A DNA stretch of 64,000 nucleotides from Eubacterium sp. (GCA_017634555.1 JAGBNF010000026.1:1-64000); one strand, 5' to 3'; shown: positions 28,858-37,503, counted from the first letter of the stretch. The notes: generated by a model not told the origin, from the sequence alone. Program-made: numbers and translations.

Positions 28858-28872
28858 AGGTGCCCGGCACCT
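28858..28872. repeat. REP-like palindrome with GTGCCCGGCACC core
   Basis: AGGTGC-ccg-GCACCT is a perfect short palindrome in the leader of the RtcB gene, 32 bp before its ATG. The 12-base core, with AACAG just before it, recurs at 49568-49579, suggesting a dispersed element. No T-run follows. Confidence 0.55.
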
Positions 28873-28903
28873 ACATCGTAACATTGCTCGGAAAGGATTT
28901 AAA

Positions 28904-30139
28904 ATGTTTGAGATAAAAGGAAAGATTAACACAGCAGTCTGCTACGCAAAGGTCGTAGAGGACGGCGCTATAGAGCAGATACAGCGAATGTGCGACTACC
29001 CTCTTACCGAGGGCTCACACATTGCCATCATGCCGGATGTGCATGCAGGCAAGGGCTGTACGATCGGAACAACAATGACTATTGTAGACAAGGCTTGTCC
29101 TAACATTGTAGGCGTAGATATCGGATGCGGTATGTACACTGTAAAGCTTGATGCAGCAGACCTCAACTTTGAGGAAATCGATGCAGCCTGCCACTACATC
29201 CCTTCGGGCCTTAATGTATGGGATGGTCGTCTTGAAAAGTTCGACCTCACTCAGCTCCGCTGCTACCGCAGTCTGCATGACACTAAAAGACTTGCCCGCT
29301 CCCTCGGTACACTTGGAGGCGGAAACCATTTCATTGAGATAGACAAGGCCTCAGATGGTACATTTTATCTGGTAATTCATTCAGGAAGCCGTAACCTCGG
29401 AAAGCAGGTTGCGGAAATATATCAGCAGCTCGCGATCGATCTCCACTCCGGAAAGGAGGAATACTTTAAGAAGCGTGATGAGATTATAGCAAGCTATAAG
29501 GCTGAAGGCCGCCGTAAGGAAATAAACACAGCGCTTGAGGAACTCAAGAACTCATATGAGGTACAGGCACTTCTTGTTCCCCAGGATCTGTGCTGGCTGT
29601 ACGGCAGCTTACTTGATGACTATCTTCACGATGTTGAGATATGCCAGCGTTTTGCCAAAAGAAGCCGCGAGATAATGGCTGAAATAATCCTCGAAAGAAC
29701 AGGTATGCACGCAGTCGAGGCATTCCATACCATTCACAATTACATTGATACTGATGAGATGATCCTCCGTAAGGGTGCCATAGCAGCACACGAGGGTGAG
29801 AAGATTCTTATCCCTATCAACATGCGTGACGGTTCGGTAATCGCCATCGGCAAGGGTAACCCCGAGTGGAACTATTCAGCACCACACGGTGCCGGCCGTC
29901 TGATGTCCAGATCAAAGGCTAAGGAAGAGCTCAGCATGGATGACTATAAGTCAGCCATGGAGGGTATCTACACAACCTCGGTAAACGAGAAAACTCTCGA
30001 CGAGGCGCCTATGGCCTACAAGTCACTGAACGATATCATAGATGTCATCAGCGAATCCGTAGATGTGATAGATATTATGAAGCCGGTATACAACTTCAAG
30101 GCATCCGATGATGAACTTCCTTGGAAGAAGAACAATTAA
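28904..30139 (+). CDS. rtcB: RtcB-family RNA ligase
   Basis: 411 aa, normal family length. It joins RNA 2',3'-cyclic phosphate or 3'-phosphate ends to 5'-OH ends using GTP and Mn. Metal and active-site motifs are visible: MPDVHAGKGCTIGTTMT, VGVDIGCGM (metal Cys), GGGNHFIEID, VIHSGSRNLG and APHGAGRLMSR, with the His that takes the guanylate. It sits 158 bp downstream of the WYL pair behind a terminator, so regulation by WYL proteins is possible but not shown. No archease or RtcA gene is nearby. Confidence 0.94.
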   Translation: MFEIKGKINTAVCYAKVVEDGAIEQIQRMCDYPLTEGSHIAIMPDVHAGKGCTIGTTMTIVDKACPNIVGVDIGCGMYTVKLDAADLNFEEIDAACHYIPSGLNVWDGRLEKFDLTQLRCYRSLHDTKRLARSLGTLGGGNHFIEIDKASDGTFYLVIHSGSRNLGKQVAEIYQQLAIDLHSGKEEYFKKRDEIIASYKAEGRRKEINTALEELKNSYEVQALLVPQDLCWLYGSLLDDYLHDVEICQRFAKRSREIMAEIILERTGMHAVEAFHTIHNYIDTDEMILRKGAIAAHEGEKILIPINMRDGSVIAIGKGNPEWNYSAPHGAGRLMSRSKAKEELSMDDYKSAMEGIYTTSVNEKTLDEAPMAYKSLNDIIDVISESVDVIDIMKPVYNFKASDDELPWKKNN

Positions 30140-30149
30140 AATGCACATA

Positions 30150-30191
30150 CAAAGTAAAACATACAAAATCAAATGTACAAAATCAAATGTA
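30150..30191. repeat. 14-bp tandem repeat, three units
   Basis: CAAAATCAAATGTA occurs as two exact copies (30164-30177, 30178-30191), preceded by a degenerate copy (30150-30163). It lies between the rtcB stop and the terminator. Confidence 0.75.
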
Positions 30192-30196
30192 CAAAA

Positions 30197-30228
30197 AACC
30201 GCATCACTGTATAGATAGTGATGCGGTT
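30197..30228 (-). terminator. terminator of the convergent lipoprotein gene
   Basis: A 12-bp perfect stem (30197-30208 with 30217-30228) is followed on the minus strand by TTTTTT. On the plus strand the tail is only weakly T-rich, so it may also end rtcB less efficiently. Confidence 0.88.
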
Positions 30229-30238
30229 AATTTAGTTA

Positions 30239-30901
30239 CTAATACTCACCTTTATGGAATTTACAGTCCGGAAGACTGACTGATCCGACGTGACAGGCTT
30301 CGCTCATCCCCGCTGCGGAATAAGTCTCCTCCGGATAATCATTATGTCCCGGATTATACTTGCCATATACACTCGTGAACCACTCATGATCATGCTCAAG
30401 ATAAATCTTATATCCATCGAGTCGATTGTTCACATTATATTTCTGGAATACCTGAGCTATCTCCTCTGTCGCTTTAATTGCCAGATCATCCGACAGAGAA
30501 CTTGGGTATATCAGCCTAATAAATACTATATCGATCACCGGCTCATAGGTAATAAAATACTTATTGCAGATGCTGTCCAGATCAGGCTGAACCTGAGTCA
30601 TGGTATAATTTCTCAATTCCATATTAAAGCTGTCATATTCATCCGCAACCGATCCGAAATATGAACCATCAATATTGATATCATACATACCGCTGCCAAC
30701 CTTATACTCAAACCCCTGGAGTTCGTCCTTCAGAACCACAACAGTGCGGTCCTTTTCCTCCACCTTTGAGACAACGCTGCATTTTCCATGAACTTCCTCA
30801 GCTTTTTTGGTCAGATACTTCGAGCCTTTTACACTTCCGCATCCTGATATAAACATAAGAAATAACGCAGCCAAAGCCAACTTGATCAATCTTTTTTTCA
30901 T
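30239..30901 (-). CDS. hypothetical lipoprotein
   Basis: 220 aa. Positively charged start, hydrophobic stretch and lipobox ISGC (Cys21) give a type II lipoprotein signal. The mature part alternates Val/Asp/Tyr strands with no recognised domain; the C-terminus is rich in His, Tyr and Asp (EHDHEW, HNDYPEE). It stands alone between rtcB and hflX. I do not recognise the family. Confidence 0.72.
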   Translation of the reverse strand: MKKRLIKLALAALFLMFISGCGSVKGSKYLTKKAEEVHGKCSVVSKVEEKDRTVVVLKDELQGFEYKVGSGMYDINIDGSYFGSVADEYDSFNMELRNYTMTQVQPDLDSICNKYFITYEPVIDIVFIRLIYPSSLSDDLAIKATEEIAQVFQKYNVNNRLDGYKIYLEHDHEWFTSVYGKYNPGHNDYPEETYSAAGMSEACHVGSVSLPDCKFHKGEY

Positions 30902-31036
30902 ATAATCCCCCTATAGTATTCCTTAAATGTGCAACTCCCTATAAATACTTTAGATGAATTATACTCCTTATATTCTTTTAAATCCTTAACTAATCCCAAA
31001 ATTTTTCAAAATCTTTTATACTGCCCATAGTATAAT

Positions 31037-32317
31037 CTACTTACTGTACTTGGAATAAATTCTGAACGGAACCTCTGCTTCGATATAGATACCATCATCA
31101 CTGTAATCCTCAGTGATCAGCTTACCCATATTTCTGATCTCGGCTACTGCAGACATATCGGAATAACTGAATGTCTTCTCCAGACGTTTTCTGTCCTGCC
31201 TGATCATCTCACCCACTGAATTAAGCAGATCATCCACTCCGTCTCCGGTCTTCGCCGATATCTTTACGGTCATATACGCTCTGACATCGCGAAGATGCAG
31301 TTCTACATCCCGGTTCTCATTATCAAATTCTGCCCACGGATCAGAAGACTTCTTCTCTATACTATCGATCCTATCCATCTTGTTAAATACCGTTAGTATT
31401 TTCTTTCCTTCGATACCCAGCATATCGAGAGTTTCATAAACTACTCTCATGTCATCTTCCACATTCTCCGATGATGCATCCACTACATGAATTATATAGT
31501 CAGCATACTTTGCTTCCTCAAGCGTACTTCTGAAAGCATCTACAAGATTATGAGGAAGCTTCCTGATAAATCCAACCGTATCGGTAAGCAGTGCCTGCTG
31601 CTTTCCTTCCAACAGAATGCTTCTGGTTGTTGTATCAAGCGTTGCGAAGAGCTTGTTCTCTGCCAGAACATCTGCTCCCGTAAGGCGGTTAAGCAGAGTC
31701 GACTTTCCCACATTTGTATAACCTACTATGGCAAATACAGGTATCGGATTACCTTCACGCTTTTTTCTCGTAAGGTCACGGTGATTAACAACCTCCGCGA
31801 GTTCTCTTTTCAGCTGCGATACTCTGGTTCTTATCACACGTCTGTCCTGCTCGAGCTTTTTCTCACCCGGTCCTCTGGTACCGATTCCTCCTCCAAGTCT
31901 CGACATGGCGCGTCCCTTACCGGTAAGTCTTGTGAGTCTATACTGAAGCTGTGCCAGCTCTACCTGAATCTTTCCTTCTGATGTAACGGCATGCTGTGCA
32001 AAGATATCCAGAATCAGCATTGTCCTGTCCATGACCTTGGTATCAAGAATCCTCTCAAGATTACTCATCTGGATAGGAGTCAGCTCATCATCACATATGA
32101 TTCCCGTAGCTTCCGTCGATTCAATAACCGCCGCGAGTTCCTCAAGCTTACCGCTTCCGAGATATGTGGAAACACTCGGTGTATCTATATGCTGAACCAT
32201 CGTAGCAACAGTTTCTGCCCCGGCCGTCTCCGCCAGCTCCCTCAGCTCATCCAGAGCCTCATAGCTGTCCGTACCGACCAGTATTACTTTTTCTATCGGT
32301 TCGTTAGTATATTCCAT
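31037..32317 (-). CDS. hflX: ribosome-splitting GTPase HflX
   Basis: 426 aa. The N-terminal HflX domain (to about 190) ends with the linker GGGIGTRGPGEKKLEQDRR, and the G domain has GYTNVGKSTLLNRL (P-loop), DTTTRS (switch I), TDTVGFIRKLPH and NKMD. It binds ribosomes and rescues stalled or hibernating 70S particles under stress. It has its own sigma-A promoter at 32365-32393, next to the inverted-repeat array. Confidence 0.95.
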   Translation of the reverse strand: MEYTNEPIEKVILVGTDSYEALDELRELAETAGAETVATMVQHIDTPSVSTYLGSGKLEELAAVIESTEATGIICDDELTPIQMSNLERILDTKVMDRTMLILDIFAQHAVTSEGKIQVELAQLQYRLTRLTGKGRAMSRLGGGIGTRGPGEKKLEQDRRVIRTRVSQLKRELAEVVNHRDLTRKKREGNPIPVFAIVGYTNVGKSTLLNRLTGADVLAENKLFATLDTTTRSILLEGKQQALLTDTVGFIRKLPHNLVDAFRSTLEEAKYADYIIHVVDASSENVEDDMRVVYETLDMLGIEGKKILTVFNKMDRIDSIEKKSSDPWAEFDNENRDVELHLRDVRAYMTVKISAKTGDGVDDLLNSVGEMIRQDRKRLEKTFSYSDMSAVAEIRNMGKLITEDYSDDGIYIEAEVPFRIYSKYSK

Positions 32318-32364
32318 CTAAATATCATCTCCTATTACCTATCAGTAAGTGTAAAACCGTATTT

Positions 32365-32393
32365 ATAATAACATCTCACGTACTATCTGTCAC
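32365..32393 (-). promoter_or_regulatory. sigma-A promoter of hflX
   Basis: Minus strand: GTGACA (32388-32393), 17 bp, TATTAT (32365-32370), about 50 bp before the start codon. The repeat array begins about 55 bp upstream of the -35. Confidence 0.72.
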
Positions 32394-32448
32394 TTATGCT
32401 GCTGGTATAATATATACACTGTCTAATTTCCCATGTTTTCGGTCTAAT

Positions 32449-32707
32449 TACTAACATCTCTGTCTATCATATCTAATATGTTAGTATTTTTTGCAGTCAT
32501 AAAATTTCAGTTTCTGTCAAATACTAACATTCCACTCTTTTCTTTCTGTAATATTAGTAAATTTTGCCGTTTTTAGCAGTTCTGATCAAATTGCCAACTA
32601 ACATATAACGCATATTATGCTTCCTATGTTAGTATTTTCTTCATTTTACCGCCTATTTTTCGCTTCTTATACTAACACATTTCCAACTATTCCACTTAAT
32701 GTTAGTA
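32449..32707. repeat. phased tandem array of TACTAACAT/ATGTTAGTA inverted repeats
   Basis: Four units, each TACTAACAT then 20-21 bp then its reverse complement. Forward sites start at 32449, 32522, 32596 and 32670; reverse sites at 32478, 32551, 32626 and 32699. Start-to-start distances are 73, 74 and 74 for both series, with 29-30 within and 44-45 between units. The arms are conserved (at most one change each), while the 20-bp and 35-bp intervals differ, though intervals 1 and 2 share TTTTGC and CTG-TCAAA blocks. A period near 73.5 bp equals seven helical turns. It lies in the 740-bp gap between divergent hflX and the xylosidase gene. It is not a CRISPR: the conserved part is only 9 bp. Confidence 0.85.
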
Positions 32708-32734
32708 AACGCCCAAAAAACTGCAGATTCCAAT

Positions 32735-32796
32735 ATCCAATGACACAACTCCGACGCAACTCCAACATCCAATGAAACAACTTCGACACCACTCCA
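32735..32796. repeat. 32-bp-period direct repeat, two copies
   Basis: 32735-32764 and 32767-32796 match at about 25 of 30 positions (both start ATCCAATGA and end ACTCCA). The plus strand here is strikingly poor in G and rich in C and A. No gene is supported on either strand from 32318 to 33058. Confidence 0.6.
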
Positions 32797-32966
32797 CATC
32801 CATTAAATCTCCCAAAAAGCCCAAATCCAAGAATATTAATACAAAAACAAAAATCCTATTTCTCAATCGCAAATAATGAGAAGAAGAGTGCAAATAATAA
32901 CAAGTAATGTGATTTTTCGTATGTTAGAATATTTTCTATAAAAGGGGTCGGGGTACAAAAAGGGGT

Positions 32967-33013
32967 CTGTCCTTCTCAAGCAGTACAATGCAAAAATGCA
33001 GTACGCAGGACAG
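32967..33013 (+). promoter_or_regulatory. inverted repeat in the xylosidase leader
   Basis: CTGTCCT (32967-32973) pairs with AGGACAG (33007-33013), with GTAC and TGCA pairings inside. It lies about 46 bp before the GH120 start codon and could be an operator or attenuating hairpin. An AAGGGGTC-like motif is repeated just before it (32941-32966). Confidence 0.4.
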
Positions 33014-33058
33014 TTAAGTTTCGACCTGAATAAAATATCATAAAGGAGAAGGAATATC

Positions 33059-35077
33059 ATGTCAGACGTAAAAAAGTCAGGAACAGTTTACTATGTTGAC
33101 GCAGCTGCAGCTGTAGGCGGAGACGGATCCAAGGATAAGCCTTTCGTAAAGATCAATGATGCCGCAGCTATCGCAAAGCCGGGTGATGAGGTTATTGTTG
33201 CACCGGGAATTTACCGCGAATGGGTATGCCCTATCAATGCCGGTGAAGAAGATGCGCCGATCACCTATAGATCAGAACAGCCTCTCGGTGCTGTTATTAC
33301 AGGTGCCGATCCTATAACAGGCTGGGCAAAGCACGAAGGTAATGTATGGACAGTCCGTGTAGATAATTCAATCTTCGGAGACTACAATCCATATACCGAA
33401 TATGTATGCGGAGACTGGTACTTCGCACCAACAGTACGCCACACAGGTTCTGTATATTTAAATGACCTTATGATGTATGAGACTGTAACACTTGATGAGT
33501 GTATCGCAGGTGAGCCTGATACAGCCGCATGGAATCATGAAGAGTCAAAGCTTAAGTGGTATACAGAGCAGGACGGCAATGAGACAGTACTCTATGCTAA
33601 CTTCGGCGGACTTGATCCTAACGAAGAGAAGGTAGAGTTCAGTACAAGAAGAAATGTATTCATGCCGGCAGTTAACGGCATCAACTATATTACAGTAAGT
33701 GGTTTTGTTATCACTAAGGGAGCTCCTACCTGGGCACCTCCTGCAGCTTATCAGGACGGACTTATCGGTCCTCACTGGAGCAAGGGATGGATCATCGAGG
33801 ACTGTGAAGTAAGCAACAGCAGATGCTGTGGTATCTCACTCGGAAAGTACCGCGATGAAGAAAACGATATGTATTTCTATACAAAGCAGGTTAAGAGCCC
33901 TACACAGATGGAACGTGACGCAGTCTGCCGTGGACAGTATCACGGATGGCTTAAGGAGAATATCGGAAGTCATATCATCAGAAGATGTCATGTTCATCAC
34001 TGTGAGCAGACAGGTATTGTAGGAAGAATGGGTGCAGTATTCTCAACTATCGAGGACTGCCATATCCATCATGTATGTAATTCACAGCAGCTTGGCGGTG
34101 CTGAGACTGCAGGAATCAAGCTTCATGCAGCTATCGACGTAACAATCCAGAGAAACCATATACATAACTGTATTATGGGTGTATGGCTTGACTGGGAAGC
34201 TCAGGGTGCAAGAATTACAAGAAATCTTCTTCATGATAATCAGCGTCCAAAGGATTCAATAGAAGCAAAGGGCGCAATGTTCAGTAATGATATTTTCATC
34301 GAGGTTGGTCACGGCCCGACACTTATAGATAACAACATCCTTCTTTCAAAGGTTTCAATCACGATTCCTAGTGAAGGTATTGCAGTTATCAATAACCTTG
34401 TCGGTGGTTCCTTCAGCCTTATCAACTCAGGTGTTGACTCAATAGTTAACAACCAGCGTGAGCCTCGATATACACCATACCATATAAGACATAGGACTGA
34501 GGTTGCCGGATTTATGACAATACTTCACGGTGACGACAGAATCTACAACAACATATTCATCCAGAATCAGCCTGTAGAGAATGATTCTCTTACACCTGCA
34601 GATGCTGCATATGAAGTTGTAGGAACCGCACCGTTCGATATCTTCCCATCATATGATGAGTGGATCGCTCAGTTCGACTTTACTAAGGAGCCTGATATGG
34701 GTGCACTTGCAACCGCACATTTCGGACACCTTCCTGTATGGGTTGGCGGAAATGCTTACTTCAACGGTGCAACCGTATGCAAACACGAAAAGGAGATGCT
34801 CGTTGACTCAGACAGCAAAGCTTATGCAAAGATCGTAGTTGACGGAGACAGCTATTCACTTGATACTAACCTTCTCTCACTCCTGGGAGATTTTAAGAAT
34901 AAGATAATGTGCACCGATGATCTCGGTCGTGCATTCGAACCTGAGCAGCGTTTCGAGAGTCCTGACGGAAGCGACATCATCTTTGATACCGATTACTTCG
35001 GTAACAAGAGAGATGATTCCGCTATTCCGGGACCGATCGCAGCTGCAGCTGATGCAGGATGCATCAGATTGATCTAG
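33059..35077 (+). CDS. GH120 beta-xylosidase
   Basis: 672 aa, no signal peptide, so cytoplasmic. It is a right-handed parallel beta-helix enzyme that releases xylose from xylo-oligosaccharides. Recognisable GH120 blocks are GVYREW-like GIYREWVCPIN, GDYNPY, NYITVSGF, PTWAPPAAYQDGLIGPHWSKG, KLHAAIDV and GVWLDWEAQG. By analogy with Thermoanaerobacterium XylC, the Asp in WLDWEAQG is the nucleophile and the Glu in IFIEVGHGP the acid/base. Compared with my memory of XylC there is an insertion of about 13 residues (around QRPKDSIEAKG) between these two. The ribosome binding site is AAAGGAGAAGG. It is transcribed alone. Confidence 0.9.
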   Translation: MSDVKKSGTVYYVDAAAAVGGDGSKDKPFVKINDAAAIAKPGDEVIVAPGIYREWVCPINAGEEDAPITYRSEQPLGAVITGADPITGWAKHEGNVWTVRVDNSIFGDYNPYTEYVCGDWYFAPTVRHTGSVYLNDLMMYETVTLDECIAGEPDTAAWNHEESKLKWYTEQDGNETVLYANFGGLDPNEEKVEFSTRRNVFMPAVNGINYITVSGFVITKGAPTWAPPAAYQDGLIGPHWSKGWIIEDCEVSNSRCCGISLGKYRDEENDMYFYTKQVKSPTQMERDAVCRGQYHGWLKENIGSHIIRRCHVHHCEQTGIVGRMGAVFSTIEDCHIHHVCNSQQLGGAETAGIKLHAAIDVTIQRNHIHNCIMGVWLDWEAQGARITRNLLHDNQRPKDSIEAKGAMFSNDIFIEVGHGPTLIDNNILLSKVSITIPSEGIAVINNLVGGSFSLINSGVDSIVNNQREPRYTPYHIRHRTEVAGFMTILHGDDRIYNNIFIQNQPVENDSLTPADAAYEVVGTAPFDIFPSYDEWIAQFDFTKEPDMGALATAHFGHLPVWVGGNAYFNGATVCKHEKEMLVDSDSKAYAKIVVDGDSYSLDTNLLSLLGDFKNKIMCTDDLGRAFEPEQRFESPDGSDIIFDTDYFGNKRDDSAIPGPIAAAADAGCIRLI

Positions 35078-35085
35078 CCCTTTGG

Positions 35086-35169
35086 CTGTTCGGTAGATTT
35101 TGAGAGAGCTGTCGAACAGTTACCCAATCCCAACAATGAGCCGGGTATATGACTACATATACCCGGCTC
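35086..35169 (+). terminator. hairpins after the xylosidase gene
   Basis: A 7-bp stem (35086-35092 with 35113-35119) is followed by a perfect 14-bp stem with a 4-base loop (35138-35151 with 35156-35169). The second is very stable and likely ends transcription or protects the mRNA 3' end. The following T-tract is short (ACATTTTAATT). Confidence 0.65.
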
Positions 35170-35214
35170 AATACATTTTAATTCAGCACATATTAAATTA
35201 TTCTATTAAGGAAA

Positions 35215-35427
35215 TTACTCTTCTCCAGACATATCAAGAGCACCGTCAAGGTTCTGATTTGTCTCGTTATTCTGATCTACAAGATCGCTTGCCTTATCCT
35301 CAAGCTTAATACCCATAGATACTTCGTTATTTTCCTGAATATTCTGTGCGGTCTCTCCGCCACATGCGGTAAGTCCTGTCATCATAATGCCAAGAACAAG
35401 ACCTGCTACGATCAACTTTTTCTTCAT
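35215..35427 (-). CDS. small lipoprotein
   Basis: 70 aa. MKKKL start, hydrophobic core and lipobox LTAC (Cys22) followed by GGE indicate a lipid-anchored protein. The mature part is about 48 residues, acidic, Asn/Asp/Glu-rich and probably unstructured. No family recognised. It has a GGAGGT-like ribosome binding site and lies 33 bp downstream of the RidA gene, possibly in the same transcript. Confidence 0.65.
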   Translation of the reverse strand: MKKKLIVAGLVLGIMMTGLTACGGETAQNIQENNEVSMGIKLEDKASDLVDQNNETNQNLDGALDMSGEE

Positions 35428-35460
35428 TACGATACCTCCGTATGAAATACAAACCGTAAA

Positions 35461-35841
35461 TTAGTCAATCTCAGCTATAGCTTCCATCTCGATCAGGACA
35501 TCCTTAGGAAGTCTTGCTACCTCTACGCAGCTTCTTGCAGGGAAATCCTGTGTGAAATACTTAGCATAGATTTCATTTACCTTTGCGAAATCATCCATGT
35601 TCTTGATGAAAACCACGGTCTTAACAACCTTATCAAGAGATGATCCCGACGCCTCAAGAAGAGCCTTAACGTTCATAAGTGCTCTCTCAGCCTGAACCTC
35701 TATTCCACCTTCAACAAGTGTATTTGTTGCAGGATCGATTGGGATCATTCCTGATGTGAAAAGGAGATTGCCAACCTTTACTGCCTGTGAATATGGTCCG
35801 ATAGCTGCCGGAGCCTTGTCTGTTGCTATAATTGTCTTCAT
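35461..35841 (-). CDS. ridA: RidA-family enamine/imine deaminase
   Basis: 126 aa, the normal length. It hydrolyses reactive 2-aminoacrylate and related imines formed by PLP enzymes. Conserved blocks are KAPAAIGPYSQAVK, LFTSGMIPIDP and the C-terminal RSCVEVARLPKDVLIEMEAIA, with the substrate-binding Arg. It is useful near PLP enzymes such as the nearby cysteine synthase, though not in the same operon. Confidence 0.95.
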   Translation of the reverse strand: MKTIIATDKAPAAIGPYSQAVKVGNLLFTSGMIPIDPATNTLVEGGIEVQAERALMNVKALLEASGSSLDKVVKTVVFIKNMDDFAKVNEIYAKYFTQDFPARSCVEVARLPKDVLIEMEAIAEID

Positions 35842-35922
35842 AATAAGCCTCTCTTTCCTCCACTATTATTACAAAATCATCTAACACAAAAAATAACACA
35901 TTAGCTATCTCGGTTCAATACT

Positions 35923-36750
35923 TTAATTATCAGTAATTACTATACCTGTCTCGGTTATTTCAATCTTCTTTTCCTTATAAAGATGTCCTACCGCACGCTT
36001 AAATGCATTTCGGCTGATTCCGAACTCCTTCTTTATAAGCTCTGCAGATGCCTTATCGTTAAAAGGAAGCCTTCCACCGTAGCTTTTAATGATATCATAT
36101 ACCATCTCAGCATCCTTCAGCATCTGTACAGGTATTTCCTGTCTCATCGCAAGGTCTGTCTTTCCATCCTCGCGAACCTTTACAACTCTGCATTCAACTA
36201 TATCACCGACATAGATTGAATCGAAAATCTCACTCTCATGTATAAGTCCGGTCATCTCATCATCGATTGCTACAAAAGCACCGAATTCCTTCTTCACCTG
36301 ATAAACCGTACCCTTGACCATATCGCCCTTCTTATACTTATCGTTCGGGCGAAGCTTATCACTGATCTTCATAGAAACAGCAAGACGTCCGGTCTTATCA
36401 ACATACATATAAACAAGATAAGACTTTTCCTGCTTAACAGGTGTCGTCTGCTCCTTAAAAGGAAGAAGAAGATCTCTCTCAAGACCTGACTCCATGAAAG
36501 CACCGATATTTCCGACACTCTTACATTTAAGTCTCTTTATCTCTCCTACTGTGATGAGCGGCTCTCTGGTAGTTGCTATAGGTCTGTCCTTTGAATCCCT
36601 ATATACAAATACCCTGATACTGTCACCAACCTCTATATCGCGCGGAACCTGCTTTATCGGGAGAAGAACATCCTCTCTTCCGTCAGTAAGATATGCTCCG
36701 ACCTCTTTCACACGGTCAACGCGAAGTGTATTCCATTTACCTAAATCCAT
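35923..36750 (-). CDS. cvfB: CvfB-like S1-domain RNA-binding protein
   Basis: 275 aa. Two degenerate S1-like domains fill the first 140 residues, a clearer S1 domain spans about 145-210 (GDMVKGTVYQVKKEFGAFVA), and a winged helix lies at about 215-275 (KSYGGRLPFNDKASAELI). This matches YitL/CvfB, a regulator of virulence factors and RNA-binding protein in Firmicutes. The ribosome binding site is GAGGAAAA. Confidence 0.88.
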   Translation of the reverse strand: MDLGKWNTLRVDRVKEVGAYLTDGREDVLLPIKQVPRDIEVGDSIRVFVYRDSKDRPIATTREPLITVGEIKRLKCKSVGNIGAFMESGLERDLLLPFKEQTTPVKQEKSYLVYMYVDKTGRLAVSMKISDKLRPNDKYKKGDMVKGTVYQVKKEFGAFVAIDDEMTGLIHESEIFDSIYVGDIVECRVVKVREDGKTDLAMRQEIPVQMLKDAEMVYDIIKSYGGRLPFNDKASAELIKKEFGISRNAFKRAVGHLYKEKKIEITETGIVITDN

Positions 36751-36788
36751 TATTTTTCCTCATCATCTTAAAACTAAGTGTATATATC

Positions 36789-37298
36789 TTATCTACTGGC
36801 ATCCGACTGTATGTTAGGCTGTGTATCCGGCTCCGACCTCAGTACCTCTGTCGGTGCTTCAGACCTGTGTAAGCCCTCATCGCGTCTTACCTTCGATACC
36901 AGATTCAGTACATCTACAACCTGCTGTTTACCGTATACAAGGAATATCTGATCACATATCCACTGATACAATTCCTCTTCTTCCTCATCAGGCTCAAATC
37001 CTTCATCAAGATAATATACCACTTCGATATCTCCTCCGAGAGATACCTTATAATTGTATGCTCTTTCAAGTCCCATCGGTCTTCCCGAATCATAGATAAC
37101 TCTTTCGATGGTCTGACCGCCTCTTACATGCTCACCCTCCGGAAATGTGATCCTGAGGATATTCTTTGAGAAATGCATATCCTTTGATAATTCAACATAA
37201 TCTTCCGGAAGCGGATAAGTAAGCGCACTGTCATGAGTATACTTATAAATAAAACTGCTGATGTCTTTATAAACCTTTTCTTTATCGAGTCTTCCCAT
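36789..37298 (-). CDS. conserved hypothetical protein
   Basis: 169 aa from the MGRLDKEK start; the upstream extension to 37340 lacks a ribosome binding site. Alternating strands (NILRITFPEG, YNYKVSLGGDIEVVYYLDEGF) are followed by an acidic stretch EEEEELYQW, a helix and a variable tail. No catalytic motif is evident. It resembles small uncharacterised Lachnospiraceae proteins (perhaps DUF3877-like; not certain). It is probably co-transcribed with the CvfB gene 40 bp downstream. Confidence 0.6.
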   Translation of the reverse strand: MGRLDKEKVYKDISSFIYKYTHDSALTYPLPEDYVELSKDMHFSKNILRITFPEGEHVRGGQTIERVIYDSGRPMGLERAYNYKVSLGGDIEVVYYLDEGFEPDEEEEELYQWICDQIFLVYGKQQVVDVLNLVSKVRRDEGLHRSEAPTEVLRSEPDTQPNIQSDASR

Positions 37299-37419
37299 GA
37301 GATTAAAGCCCCTTTCCCAAAAGTTTACGTGTTTCATCAAAAGCTATTGTAACAGACTGATTTTTTGAATGCAATTGTTTGAAAAGGTTATTCATACATA
37401 TTTAACGTACAATACACGA

Positions 37420-37447
37420 AAGGCGATTCTCATATGAGAACCGCCTT
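37420..37447 (-). terminator. hairpin after cysK
   Basis: A 28-bp nearly perfect palindrome (14-bp arms with one G-T wobble, no loop) lies about 55 bp after the cysK stop. The T-tract on the minus strand is short (CCTTTCGTGT), so it may be a weak terminator or an mRNA-stabilising hairpin. Confidence 0.55.
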
Positions 37448-37503
37448 CCAATTTGTCTTTTTGAATTACCACTTAAATTATATCACAGGAGTTGTTTTAT
37501 TGA

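Noticed and set aside
32449-32707. CRISPR-like array
   Set aside because: Only 9 bp arms are conserved, the interval lengths are 20 and 35 alternating, and no cas genes occur in the window.
32449-32707. Integron attC sites
   Set aside because: The arms do not fit GTTRRRY/RYYYAAC, the central stretch is too short, and no integrase is present.
32702-32893. Small minus-strand reading frame in the array gap
   Set aside because: Low-complexity Cys/Phe/Leu-rich translation from skewed repeat DNA, with no ribosome binding site.
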